DNA of 64,000 nucleotides from contig NZ_PYGC01000010.1 of NCBI RefSeq assembly GCF_003014495.1, positions 89,048 to 153,047 of the forward strand, given 5' to 3'. How positions within the stretch are numbered: position 1 is the first letter of the stretch; every line of letters starts with the position of its first letter. Source of the stretch: Prolixibacter denitrificans (GTDB lineage: Bacteria > Bacteroidota > Bacteroidia > Bacteroidales > Prolixibacteraceae). Below the pieces are notes generated by a model. That model was not told the origin of the DNA and did no database searches. It was given only the letters and a program-made list of their open reading frames with translations. The position numbers and the translations under genes were made by a program. Of this stretch, positions 1 to 7,261 are shown in pieces.

Positions 1-286
1 GATTAAACGATTCGCTTAATCGGGCGAACGATTTGCCGGCACCGGAAATCTCATACGTCCTGGAAAAATCGGAATAACGGAGCGACTCAAGGAAGTTGGT
101 TAGTAACGTATTGGTCGTTTCGACAAATGAAATGAGCGAATAAACCTCATAAATTAACACGGCCAACACCAACAGACTCGTTAAATAATAGTCCGTCAAC
201 AGAAAGAGAACTACCATCAATACAATGGTAGCAAGCAGGGCCAAAACCCTTAACACAACAGAAAGCCGAAAATTTCTAGAGCCCAT
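1..286 (-). CDS. Sensor histidine kinase, N-terminal part (runs off window)
   Basis: The complement of the first 286 bases is open without a stop. It begins at an ATG (plus-strand cat at 284-286) that overlaps the end of the upstream regulator gene by 11 bp, a normal arrangement for translationally coupled kinase and regulator genes. The 95 visible residues start with MGSRNFRLSVVLRVLALLAT and contain two closely spaced hydrophobic segments (about residues 8-30 and 32-48), followed by a polar stretch beginning FVETTNTLLTNFLESLRYSD. Bacteroidota NtrY-like membrane kinases that pair with NtrC-type regulators often begin this way. The catalytic domains lie outside the window, so the kinase call rests on topology and on its partner gene. 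It could instead be another membrane sensor. Confidence 0.72.
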   Translation of the reverse strand, partial: MGSRNFRLSVVLRVLALLATIVLMVVLFLLTDYYLTSLLVLAVLIYEVYSLISFVETTNTLLTNFLESLRYSDFSRTYEISGAGKSFARLSESFN

Positions 287-1649
287 ATTTTTCAAGTCTG
301 CGGTAAAGTGAGGTTCTTGTCAGTCCAAGCTCCGAAGCAGCCTTGGATATATTGCCATGATGCATCTTCATCACCTTCAGAATAACCGTTTTTTCCACCT
401 CATCGAGATTATAATTTTCGAGGTCAAGTCCTTCGCTGGACTGTGAAACCGTACGCAATTGAAGATCGTCAGCATTAATCCACTCGCCTTCACTCATGAT
501 GACTGCCCTTTCAACCACATGCTGAAGCTCCCTGACGTTTCCCGGCCATTTATATTCTTCGAGTCGCTGCATCGCATCCTTCGTTATGCCCCGAACAGCC
601 TTTTTATATTTCCGGGCATACACCGCAAAAAAGTGGTTGGCCAGCAAAGGGATATCGCCTTCGCGTTCCCGCAATGGAGGCAAATCAACCTCCACGGTAT
701 TGATCCGGTAAAGTAAATCCTGCCGGAATTTGCCTTCAACAATCATCTGCGGCAGGTTCATATTGGTTGCACAAATCAACCGGACATCAATTGGTTTTGG
801 TTTATTTGAACCAACCCGTAAGACTTCCCTTCGTTCCAGAACGGTCAGTAATTTAGCCTGCAAGGGAAGCGACAGGTTACCAATCTCATCCAGAAACAAG
901 GTTCCGCCGGAAGCGATTTCAAATCGTCCCGGTCGATCGTTTTTTGCATCGGTAAACGAGCCCTTCACGTGTCCAAAAAGTTCACTTTCGAACAACGTTT
1001 CACTAATGGCTCCCAAATCGACACTGATGAACGTCTCATCCTTCCGAAGGGAATTAGCATGTAAAGCACGGGCAACCAACTCTTTTCCGGTACCGTTTTC
1101 ACCGAGAATCAAAACACTGGCATCTGTTCCGGCCACTTTGCTAATCGAATCGTACACATCCTGCATCTCGGGCGATTTACCGACAAAATCGGCGAAAGAC
1201 TTGTTCATCACCCGGTTGATGGCCTGCTGCCGAATGCGCAGCTGAGCCAGCTCTCTCTTCGATTTACAAAGGTTTAGGGCTGAATTGATAGTCGCCAGAA
1301 GCTTCTCATTTTGCCAGGGTTTCAGAATAAAATCGGTGGCACCTTCCTTTATTGCCCGAACACTCTTCTCGACATCACCATAAGCCGTGATGAAAAGAAC
1401 AACTGCCGATGGATCAATTTCCAGTATTTTCTGTAACCAGAAAAAGCCCTCCTGCCCACTGATAGCATCCTTGGTGAAGTTCATATCAAGCAGGATGACA
1501 TCGAACTCTTCTTTTTTCAGTAAAACCGGAATATTTCCCGGATCGCTTTCAGTAGTTACCTTTTCTACATGCTGTCGCAGAAGAAGGCGGAGAGAAAACA
1601 AAATATCCTCATTGTCATCTACAACGAGAATCTTCCCAAATTTTTCCAT
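276..1649 (-). CDS. NtrC-family sigma54-dependent response regulator
   Basis: A 457-residue three-domain activator. The receiver domain has acidic residues D11/D12, phospho-acceptor D55 and K110. The AAA+ domain has Walker A GENGTGKE (183-190), a sigma54-contact loop reading GSFTDA (230-235) in place of the canonical GAFTGA, and Walker B LFLDE (to E255). A Fis-type helix-turn-helix ends the protein (NISKAASELGLTRTSLYRRL). The start at 1649 (MEKFGKILVVDD) is preferred over an upstream in-frame start because the receiver fold begins there. The protein should be phosphorylated by the overlapping downstream kinase, bind enhancer-like sites and open sigma54 promoters. Its own intergenic region carries tandem palindromes that recur upstream of two other sigma54-like promoters in this window, so those are its best candidate targets (inference). 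Confidence 0.95.
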   Translation of the reverse strand: MEKFGKILVVDDNEDILFSLRLLLRQHVEKVTTESDPGNIPVLLKKEEFDVILLDMNFTKDAISGQEGFFWLQKILEIDPSAVVLFITAYGDVEKSVRAIKEGATDFILKPWQNEKLLATINSALNLCKSKRELAQLRIRQQAINRVMNKSFADFVGKSPEMQDVYDSISKVAGTDASVLILGENGTGKELVARALHANSLRKDETFISVDLGAISETLFESELFGHVKGSFTDAKNDRPGRFEIASGGTLFLDEIGNLSLPLQAKLLTVLERREVLRVGSNKPKPIDVRLICATNMNLPQMIVEGKFRQDLLYRINTVEVDLPPLREREGDIPLLANHFFAVYARKYKKAVRGITKDAMQRLEEYKWPGNVRELQHVVERAVIMSEGEWINADDLQLRTVSQSSEGLDLENYNLDEVEKTVILKVMKMHHGNISKAASELGLTRTSLYRRLEKYGL

Positions 1650-1808
1650 AGGTAGTTTTTTACAGGCATTTACAAGTATTAAGCCACAATTCGGAGCATT
1701 CTGCAGAGTCCGGTTATTTCTTAATCCTAATCGGGTAACTATCAACAGATACTCGGTAAATGCAATTTACTAAAATAAATTTTCTGTACTTTCAGGAACT
1801 GAAATAAA

Positions 1809-1845
1809 TGTACGAATTCGAACACAAACTGTACGCATTCGGACA
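1809..1845. promoter_or_regulatory. Tandem enhancer-like palindromes, copy 1
   Basis: Two 16-bp near-palindromes, TGTACGAATTCGAACA (1809-1824) and TGTACGCATTCGGACA (1830-1845), start exactly 21 bp apart, about two helical turns. Both fit TGTNCGNATTCGNACA. The second ends 54 bp before the -24 GG of the sigma54-like promoter of the ABC operon. Very similar pairs lie at 5513-5550 and 6476-6512. The sites are seen directly. Binding by the adjacent NtrC-type regulator is inference. Confidence 0.75.
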
Positions 1846-1897
1846 TAAAAATTAAAAGATAAAATTATATTTGCCTGATTATATGACCATTGCAAGT

Positions 1898-1912
1898 TGG
1901 CACAATTCATGG
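1898..1912 (+). promoter_or_regulatory. Sigma54-like promoter of the ABC transporter operon
   Basis: TGGCAC at 1898-1903 is followed after 5 nt by ATGG. The -24 GG (1899-1900) and the -12 position (1911-1912) are 12 bp apart as in sigma54 promoters, but the -12 dinucleotide is GG instead of GC. The predicted transcript starts near 1924 and gives a leader of about 34 nt before the ATG at 1958. Confidence 0.55.
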
Positions 1913-1957
1913 TTGCATTTGTCATAAAAGGATAAAAGCATTCGAACTACATAACTT

Positions 1958-2647
1958 ATGATAAATTTACAGGATATCTCTAAGGTTTTCACAACAAGAG
2001 AAGTGGAAACCAGAGCATTAACCAATATAAACCTAACAATAGATAAAGGAGAATTTGTCAGTGTAATGGGACCTTCCGGCTGCGGAAAAACAACCTTGCT
2101 GAACATTATGGGCCTGATTGAAACTCCCAGCTCCGGCACCTATTATTTTGACAACCGGATCGTTTCGAGCTTAAGTGAACGTCAACGAACCGATATCAGA
2201 AAAGAAAGTTTCTCGTACGTTTTTCAGAGCTTTAATTTGATTGACGAATTAACCGTCCGGGAAAACATTGAATTACCACTGATTTACCAGAAAATACATT
2301 CGACCGAACGCAAGAAGAGAGTAGACAATTTACTTGACCGTTTCAACCTGGGGCACCGCTCCGATTATTTTCCCCAGCAACTCTCGGGAGGTCAACAGCA
2401 AAGGGTTGCCGTAGCCAGAGCGATCGTGAGCCGGCCGCGCATTATTTTAGCTGATGAGCCAACCGGAAACCTGGATAGTACGCATGGCGAAGAAATCATG
2501 CGGCTGTTAACCAGTTTAAATGAGGAAGGTACCACCATTGTAATGGTCACCCACTCAAAAATGCATGCACAAAGGGCACAACGTATCATCCACCTGTTCG
2601 ACGGACACGTTGTTACCGAAAATTTCACGATGCCAACCGGAATTTAA
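1958..2647 (+). CDS. ABC transporter ATP-binding protein, MacB/LolD type
   Basis: A 229-residue ATPase with all nucleotide-binding motifs: Walker A GPSGCGKTTLLN, Q-loop region VFQSFNLIDELTV, signature LSGGQQQRVAVARA, Walker B IILADEPTGNLD and H-loop VTH. The length and the D-loop sequence are those of the LolD/MacB/FtsE group, which works with FtsX-like permeases that do mechanical work across the periplasm and do not translocate a solute through the membrane. It lies 13 bp before a matching permease gene and is preceded by a sigma54-like promoter with enhancer-like sites, so it is probably induced by the divergent two-component system. The substrate cannot be read from the sequence. The small exported proteins encoded downstream under the same type of promoter are possible clients (inference). 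Confidence 0.95.
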   Translation: MINLQDISKVFTTREVETRALTNINLTIDKGEFVSVMGPSGCGKTTLLNIMGLIETPSSGTYYFDNRIVSSLSERQRTDIRKESFSYVFQSFNLIDELTVRENIELPLIYQKIHSTERKKRVDNLLDRFNLGHRSDYFPQQLSGGQQQRVAVARAIVSRPRIILADEPTGNLDSTHGEEIMRLLTSLNEEGTTIVMVTHSKMHAQRAQRIIHLFDGHVVTENFTMPTGI

Positions 2648-2660
2648 TCGTCGCAATATC

Positions 2661-5177
2661 ATGATGACCAAAAACTACATAAAGCTGGCGATCCGGAACC
2701 TCCGCCGAAACAAGGATTACTTTTTTATCAACGTTTTCGGATTGGCGATCGGTATGGCCTGTGCTATACTGGTAATGCTTCATGTATGGACCCAAACACA
2801 CTTCGATGATTTTCATCCGGATGACAACCGGTTGTATCGGGCCACTATCGAATCGAAAATGGGAAGTATCGGAACCAACTTTGCAGTTACCCCTCCCCGA
2901 TTTGCTTTTGGTTTGAAGAAACGCGTTCCCGAGATTGAACAGGCGTGTCGTATATACAAAAGCGAACGAAAAATTCTGCTGAAAACAAAGAATGACGAAG
3001 TCCTGGATGCACCGTCACTCCTTTTTGTCGATTCCACGTTTTTCGATATGTTCGGGTTTAAACTTCTGCAAGGTAATCCTGCCACCTGCCTGTCGAAAGA
3101 AAAAAGCATCGTTATTACCAAGTCTATGGCGAAAACCTATTTCCCGGAGGGAGCCATAGGAAAGAAGATTATCTCGGAGAACGATACCAAATGGACAATT
3201 ACCGGTGTGGTTGAAGATTGTCCGTATAACACGCAAATTCAATACAGTGCATTAGCCTCGCTTCCTACACTGGAGTTACCCAACAACTCCTGGCTATCGA
3301 GCTTTCTCTACACCTACTACCGCTTTAAGCCGGGAGTAGATATGGACAAACCGGCTCCGCCCAATGCCATTGGCGGCATTACCGATATTGAATATAAATT
3401 GCTGCAGGCATACCTTAAAGCCGCGACACCGGAAATTGAGCGAACTACCAAGATGACTCCCCAGGAATTCCATGACATGGGGAATAATTTCATTATCAAA
3501 CTGCAACAAATTAGGAGAATTCATCTTTTCTCGCATCTCAACTACGAGATGTCGAAGAATGCCAATATTGAAACGCTAATCGTTCTTGGAGCCATCTCGC
3601 TGTTAATTATCCTCATTGCTGCCATCAACTACGCTAACCTGTCTACCGCACGATTGGCCGGAAGAACGCGTGAAATCGGAATCCGCAAATTGTTAGGCTC
3701 ACACCGGAGGGATATGGCCCGCCAGTTTTTAGCTGAGTCGATTACCATCAGTTTTATTTCGCTATTCCTGGCCCTGGTCATTGTTGAGCTGGCTTTTCCA
3801 CAGCTCGAAAAGATGTATCAGTTTTCGAGTCCGTCATTGTCGCAGTCATTGCTCAAACTCTCCCCGATAATATTCGGAATTGCTTTGGTTACGGGAATTA
3901 TTGCGGGCTTGTATCCTGCTTTTTACGTTACCCGGTTCACACCTGCCACTATTTTGCAGAACCAGAAAAAACTGGGTCCACGCGCCAAAGGTTTACGAGG
4001 CGTATTAGTGATTCTTCAGTTCCTGTTTTCCATTGTGATCATCTATTCAACATCGACCATCTACCGGCAACTGAATTACATTCAATCCAAAAGCATTGGC
4101 TTCGATAAGAATAACTTGCTCGTTTTGGACAATTCAACCGGCTTGGGAGACAATCGTGACGCATTCGCTGAGCGAATAAAAGCTCTTCCGCGCGTTACGG
4201 ATCTGTCCTATTCAAGTGCTGTTCCGGGTCAGCTAATTGATATGTATACCTTTCATAAAATGAATGATTCGACCAACCAGAACTATCTTCTGCAGGTAAA
4301 CTGGGCGGACAATCATTTTCTCAAGACTTATGGTATGCACTTTATCGATTCGACTAAAGCAATACCGGGCAAATCGACCGAACCAAAGCATTTGTTCAGC
4401 CAGTTAAACGATTCAACGGCTCAAGCAGGTAGTGAAACAAAACCAATCGCTGTAATTCTCAATGAAAAAGCGGTGCAATACATGGGACTTAAAGACCCGG
4501 TTGGTAAGCATCTTCTCCGTTTGCTTCAAAATGGCGACCAGGTTGAGTATACAGTAAAAGGAGTCGTTCGTAATTTTCATTTCGAATCATTTCACGAAGA
4601 AGTGCAACCACTGATTTTTCTACCGGAAGTTCCGCGTTTCAGCAGGTTCACCTCCATACGTTTTAAATCTCCGCCTTCCGATAAAGATATTGCAGAAGTG
4701 AAGAAAATATGGGAAGAGGAAAACCCAACCACCTTGTTTAGTGAGTTTTCCATGTCGGACAATTTGCAAAAACAGTATACCGAAGAACGCTCGACAGGTG
4801 AGGTAGCTGTAGCATTTTCGTTCTTTGCCATATTCATTGCCTGCATGGGGTTATACTCGCTCATGGCGTTGATAACGGTATACCGAACCAAAGAGATTGG
4901 CATCAGAAAAGTGTTGGGCGCCGGTACACGGGAGTTGGTCTTCCTGCTATCGAAAGAAACACTACAATTAGTCGTATTAGCCAGTTTGCTGGCACTGCCG
5001 CTCGCCTACCAAATATCCAGGTTATGGCTATCGAGATTTGCCTATCAGGTCAATCTCAGCATTACCAATTACCTGTTTGTTTCGGCAGCTGTTTTCGCAA
5101 TAGCTATATTTACTGTTTATCGCCAATTGTGGAGAACAATTAACGCCGACCCGGCCGAATCACTTCGATACGAATAG
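2661..5177 (+). CDS. FtsX/MacB-type ABC transporter permease, two-domain
   Basis: An 838-residue permease starting at tandem ATGs (MMTKNYIKLAIRNLRRNKDY). An N-terminal membrane segment (FFINVFGLAIGMACAILVML) is followed by a MacB-like periplasmic domain. A first FtsX core has three membrane segments around residues 300-430 (LGAISLLIILIAAINYANLS, then the coupling segment RTREIGIRKLLGS). A second periplasmic domain precedes a second FtsX core at the C-terminus with the matching coupling segment RTKEIGIRKVLGA. This duplicated architecture of about 800 residues is common in Bacteroidota and is often linked to NtrC-type regulators. It should form the membrane part of the transporter with the preceding ATPase. 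A hairpin terminator follows at 5201-5233. Confidence 0.93.
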   Translation: MMTKNYIKLAIRNLRRNKDYFFINVFGLAIGMACAILVMLHVWTQTHFDDFHPDDNRLYRATIESKMGSIGTNFAVTPPRFAFGLKKRVPEIEQACRIYKSERKILLKTKNDEVLDAPSLLFVDSTFFDMFGFKLLQGNPATCLSKEKSIVITKSMAKTYFPEGAIGKKIISENDTKWTITGVVEDCPYNTQIQYSALASLPTLELPNNSWLSSFLYTYYRFKPGVDMDKPAPPNAIGGITDIEYKLLQAYLKAATPEIERTTKMTPQEFHDMGNNFIIKLQQIRRIHLFSHLNYEMSKNANIETLIVLGAISLLIILIAAINYANLSTARLAGRTREIGIRKLLGSHRRDMARQFLAESITISFISLFLALVIVELAFPQLEKMYQFSSPSLSQSLLKLSPIIFGIALVTGIIAGLYPAFYVTRFTPATILQNQKKLGPRAKGLRGVLVILQFLFSIVIIYSTSTIYRQLNYIQSKSIGFDKNNLLVLDNSTGLGDNRDAFAERIKALPRVTDLSYSSAVPGQLIDMYTFHKMNDSTNQNYLLQVNWADNHFLKTYGMHFIDSTKAIPGKSTEPKHLFSQLNDSTAQAGSETKPIAVILNEKAVQYMGLKDPVGKHLLRLLQNGDQVEYTVKGVVRNFHFESFHEEVQPLIFLPEVPRFSRFTSIRFKSPPSDKDIAEVKKIWEEENPTTLFSEFSMSDNLQKQYTEERSTGEVAVAFSFFAIFIACMGLYSLMALITVYRTKEIGIRKVLGAGTRELVFLLSKETLQLVVLASLLALPLAYQISRLWLSRFAYQVNLSITNYLFVSAAVFAIAIFTVYRQLWRTINADPAESLRYE

Positions 5178-5200
5178 AAATATCTGGAACTAAAATAATC

Positions 5201-5233
5201 AGGGGAGGAAATCAACCGATTACCTCCCCTTTG
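5201..5233 (+). terminator. Rho-independent terminator after the ABC operon
   Basis: AGGGGAGG (5201-5208) pairs perfectly with CCTCCCCT (5223-5230) and is followed by TTTGCTGTTT. Inner bases AATC/GATT can extend the stem. It lies 23 bp after the permease stop codon. Confidence 0.75.
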
Positions 5234-5512
5234 CTGTTTATTACAGGAGCCGTCCAGACTCAATTTCACACACACTCCATTAACAACAGCAATACGACCT
5301 AATCTATAACCTCATAATTTTACCCGCTATAACGCAGCTTATTTTTGAAAATGCTCCTTTTTGCAATTCGTTATATTTAATAGACAGGCAACGCTTACTT
5401 TCCCCCTAAGCAGCCATAGGCTTGCCACTAACCAATCCGACCTATCATTTTGACATAATCCCATCAGATGCTGTCTGATACGAAGCCAGTCTCTCAACAT
5501 AAATCAAAATTT

Positions 5513-5553
5513 TGTTCGGATTCGCACAAGTGAACGAACCAATTCGTTCACTT
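5513..5553. promoter_or_regulatory. Tandem enhancer-like palindromes, copy 2
   Basis: TGTTCGGATTCGCACA (5513-5528) fits TGTNCGNATTCGNACA exactly. A second site follows with its ATTCG core 22 bp further on (5542-5546). That second site also forms a perfect 11-bp inverted repeat, AAGTGAACGAA (5528-5538) with TTCGTTCACTT (5543-5553). The pair ends about 68 bp before the -24 GG of the promoter at 5617, the usual range for bacterial enhancer-binding protein sites. Confidence 0.75.
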
Positions 5554-5616
5554 TTTTGACTTCACCAAACATCTAAAACAAATATAAAACACTAATATAC
5601 TGATAATTATATACTA

Positions 5617-5631
5617 TGGCACACATCATGC
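5617..5631 (+). promoter_or_regulatory. Sigma54 promoter of the first W-M-x4-Y-W gene
   Basis: TGGCAC (5617-5622), five bases, then ATGC (5628-5631). GG and GC are exactly 12 bp apart, the canonical sigma54 geometry, and this is the best of the four matches in the locus. Transcription would start near 5643, so the GTG at 5642 cannot serve as start and the ATG at 5675 is supported. Confidence 0.75.
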
Positions 5632-5674
5632 TTTAGGGTAGGTGATTAAAAATCTTAATGAGGAGGGCCATAAA

Positions 5675-6076
5675 ATGAAAGCAAAAGTATTAACCGCACA
5701 AGTGAACTTCCAACTGGCAGCAGTCCTTTTGGCAGTTCTTCTGAGCCTGACATTCGTCTTTCGGGCTTATTCACAAAGTTCAGATGAACAACTGGCTTTG
5801 AATGAAAACGCAACCTATACAGCCGCAATCGAGGCATACGAAAATGATCTTCAGTTGAACACGAATACTTCGGAAGCAGAAGAAAATTTCGGGCGGACTG
5901 TCGTCTTTAACCGCTTCGAAACCGACAATGAACTGGACATCGAATTGTGGATGTACTGTGATTACTACTGGACAGGTGTACCATGTGAAGCATTACTTAA
6001 CCCTTCAGTAATTGAGGAAGAACCTCTAAAGGTTGAAGAGTGGATGCACGACAATCATTACTGGAGTGGCAAATAA
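5675..6076 (+). CDS. Small exported protein with two W-M-x4-Y-W repeats
   Basis: A 133-residue protein. The ATG at 5675 has a clear AGGAGGG at 5661-5667, rare among its neighbours, and the first residues MKAK match the MKAQ start of the second paralogue. A signal peptide (hydrophobic core about residues 12-28, likely cleavage after AYS at residue 33) is followed by an acidic, low-complexity region. Two copies of a motif follow: ELWMYCDYYWTG (W92-M93 to Y98-W99) and EEWMHDNHYWSGK at the very C-terminus (W123-M124 to Y129-W130). Cysteines 95 and 104 are specific to this copy. I do not recognise a named family. The gene is transcribed alone from a sigma54-like promoter with enhancer-like sites and ends in a terminator at 6117-6142. 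A role as a secreted envelope or signalling peptide precursor is inference. Confidence 0.85.
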   Translation: MKAKVLTAQVNFQLAAVLLAVLLSLTFVFRAYSQSSDEQLALNENATYTAAIEAYENDLQLNTNTSEAEENFGRTVVFNRFETDNELDIELWMYCDYYWTGVPCEALLNPSVIEEEPLKVEEWMHDNHYWSGK

Positions 6077-6116
6077 ACATCCGATGTGCCCTCTCCTGTA
6101 ATTCAATATACCCCAA

Positions 6117-6142
6117 ACCCGGAATAACCTTCCGGGTTTTTT
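6117..6142 (+). terminator. Terminator after the first W-M-x4-Y-W gene
   Basis: CCCGGAA (6118-6124) and TTCCGGG (6130-6136) form a perfect 7-bp stem with a 5-nt loop, followed by a run of six T residues. It lies about 40 bp after the stop codon. Confidence 0.88.
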
Positions 6143-6224
6143 GTTGCTCATAGGTTTTTACCTTCGCCAGAAGAACCTCTTTCTGAGTCACTCTTTCTCA
6201 AAAAGTCTTCTTAACAATCAATTA

Positions 6225-6239
6225 TGGCACACTTTATGT
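6225..6239 (+). promoter_or_regulatory. Sigma54-like promoter of a short non-coding unit
   Basis: TGGCAC (6225-6230), five bases, then ATGT (6236-6239). The spacing equals that of the other three elements, with GT at the -12 dinucleotide as in the promoter at 6580. No TGTNCG-type site is visible between this element and the preceding terminator, unlike the other three. Confidence 0.45.
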
Positions 6240-6249
6240 AATAAACCAA

Positions 6250-6378
6250 GTGCAGAGTTTAAGGAAAATGATTTTCAAGATATTTTAAAAAGATTGGTTT
6301 TGAATTTGATTACAGCACCAGTTATTGAGTAATTGTATTGAAAGAGTGCCCGTTTTTTTTTTCGGGCACTCTTTTTTT
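6250..6378 (+). ncRNA. Candidate small RNA (sigma54-dependent) or remnant of a third peptide gene
   Basis: A sigma54-like element at 6225-6239 is followed about 100 bp later by a very strong terminator (6341-6378). No open frame with a plausible start and useful length lies between: the only ATG, at 6268, is followed by five codons and a stop, and another frame ends in a 12-codon TTG-initiated stretch. A transcript of about 125 nt is predicted. It sits between the two peptide genes and in the same orientation. It could be a regulatory RNA or a decayed third copy of the peptide unit that kept its promoter and terminator. The exact start is an estimate from the -12 position. Confidence 0.4.
6341..6378 (+). 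terminator. Strong terminator ending the short non-coding unit
   Basis: A perfect 12-bp stem pairs AAAGAGTGCCCG (6341-6352) with CGGGCACTCTTT (6363-6374), with a ten-T loop and a T-run to 6378. No annotated coding sequence ends just upstream of it. Confidence 0.9.
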
Positions 6379-6475
6379 ACACTTAAAAGGCTATCGTCCC
6401 AGAGCTCCAGATCTGATTCCCACATTTTACCAGCAAAATCAACTGTTCCATCCACCGAAAAAATTCACTCCCAAA

Positions 6476-6512
6476 TGTTCGGAATCGTACACAGTGTGTT
6501 CTAATTCGTTCA
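6476..6512. promoter_or_regulatory. Tandem enhancer-like palindromes, copy 3
   Basis: TGTTCGGAATCGTACA (6476-6491) and TGTTCTAATTCGTTCA (6497-6512) start exactly 21 bp apart, as in copy 1. They end 69 bp before the -24 GG at 6581, nearly the same distance as copy 2 (68 bp). The first differs from TGTNCGNATTCGNACA by one base and the second by two. Confidence 0.72.
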
Positions 6513-6579
6513 AAATGATACAACTCGGGAGCAAACAAGAAGTCCCTTTACTTCCTAGGTATGAATAACTTACACTTTT

Positions 6580-6594
6580 TGGCACGCAAACTGT
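6580..6594 (+). promoter_or_regulatory. Sigma54-like promoter of the second W-M-x4-Y-W gene
   Basis: TGGCAC (6580-6585), with G next as in the consensus, then CTGT at 6591-6594. The GG to -12 dinucleotide spacing is 12 bp, but the dinucleotide is GT instead of GC. The distance from the -24 GG to the ATG is 59 bp, identical to that of the ABC operon promoter. Confidence 0.58.
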
Positions 6595-6639
6595 TATAAC
6601 ACAGGCAAACGGACAAAAAAACAAGAAAAAAATAAAGTC

Positions 6640-7095
6640 ATGAAAGCACAAGCATTAAAATCAACAAAAAGGGTCATCGCTACCATCATGATAGTTTTAA
6701 CATTAGGTTTAACCAGTATTGCAAATGCTCAGGGAATTTCGGCATTCATCGCCATGCTCTCACCCGCAGCAAGTCTCGCCAGCACTTCTCTGGAAGCACT
6801 TTCGGACATGAACGTTACAGCTGAAGTCGATAATTCACTGGAAGTAGAAAACTGGATGAGCAACGACAACTACTGGACCGGCAGCGAACAAGACAACCAG
6901 TTGAATATAGAAGATTGGATGAGCAATGAAAACTACTGGGGAGTTAACGAAAACGAGAATGTATCGGACAGCCCGCTGACCATCCAAAACTGGATGACCT
7001 CCAACAGCTACTGGATGGGACCTGAAAAAGAATCAGACCAGAAACTGGCAATGGAAAACTGGATGACATCGAATGAATACTGGGGAGTAAAATAA
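6640..7095 (+). CDS. Small exported protein with four W-M-x4-Y-W repeats
   Basis: A 151-residue protein. The signal peptide has a hydrophobic core at residues 12-27 and probable cleavage after ANA-30. A linker of about 35 residues follows, then four copies of a roughly 15-residue acidic motif of form L-x-[VIM]-[EQ]-x-W-M-x4-Y-W: W72-M73/Y78-W79, W93-M94/Y99-W100, W118-M119/Y124-W125 and W141-M142/Y147-W148. They are spaced 21-25 residues apart, and the last one ends the protein. Linkers are rich in E, N, D and S. It is a paralogue of the protein at 5675-6076, which has two copies and the same MKA start. There are no cysteines. The family is not one I can name. The repeated paired aromatics suggest a ligand- or membrane-binding repeat, or units released by proteolysis (both inference). 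Confidence 0.87.
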   Translation: MKAQALKSTKRVIATIMIVLTLGLTSIANAQGISAFIAMLSPAASLASTSLEALSDMNVTAEVDNSLEVENWMSNDNYWTGSEQDNQLNIEDWMSNENYWGVNENENVSDSPLTIQNWMTSNSYWMGPEKESDQKLAMENWMTSNEYWGVK

Positions 7096-7163
7096 ATAAT
7101 TTTCAATACAGAGGTTTTAGATTAAGTATACAGCACAAGTGAGTTAGTTTTTCGATTTTCTTC

Positions 7164-7199
7164 AAAAAAGCCCGGCAATCATGTCGGGCTTTATTTTTC
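7164..7199 (+). terminator. Terminator after the second W-M-x4-Y-W gene
   Basis: AAAGCCCGGCA pairs with TGTCGGGCTTT (one G-T pair) around a short loop, followed by ATTTTT, centred at 7180. Confidence 0.88.
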
Positions 7200-7202
7200 T
7201 AA

Positions 7203-7243
7203 AAAAGAAAAGGTTGCAGACATCAAGCCCGCAACCTCTTTAT
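7203..7243 (-). terminator. Terminator of the C1 peptidase gene
   Basis: On the minus strand AGGTTGC and GCAACCT form a 7-bp stem followed by TTTTCTTTTTT. It lies 19 bp beyond the peptidase stop codon and converges with the terminator of the small repeat protein gene. Confidence 0.7.
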
Positions 7244-7261
7244 ATTTTTCAGCACTTCTTC

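Noticed and set aside
5528..5553. Intrinsic terminator for the ABC operon
   Set aside because: The perfect inverted repeat is followed by several T, but a good terminator already lies at 5201-5233 and this one overlaps the enhancer-like pair with the same spacing as at the other promoters. A binding site is the better reading.
5642..5674. GTG at 5642 as start of the first repeat protein
   Set aside because: It coincides with the predicted transcription start. The ATG at 5675 has an AGGAGGG ahead of it and gives a clean signal peptide matching its paralogue.
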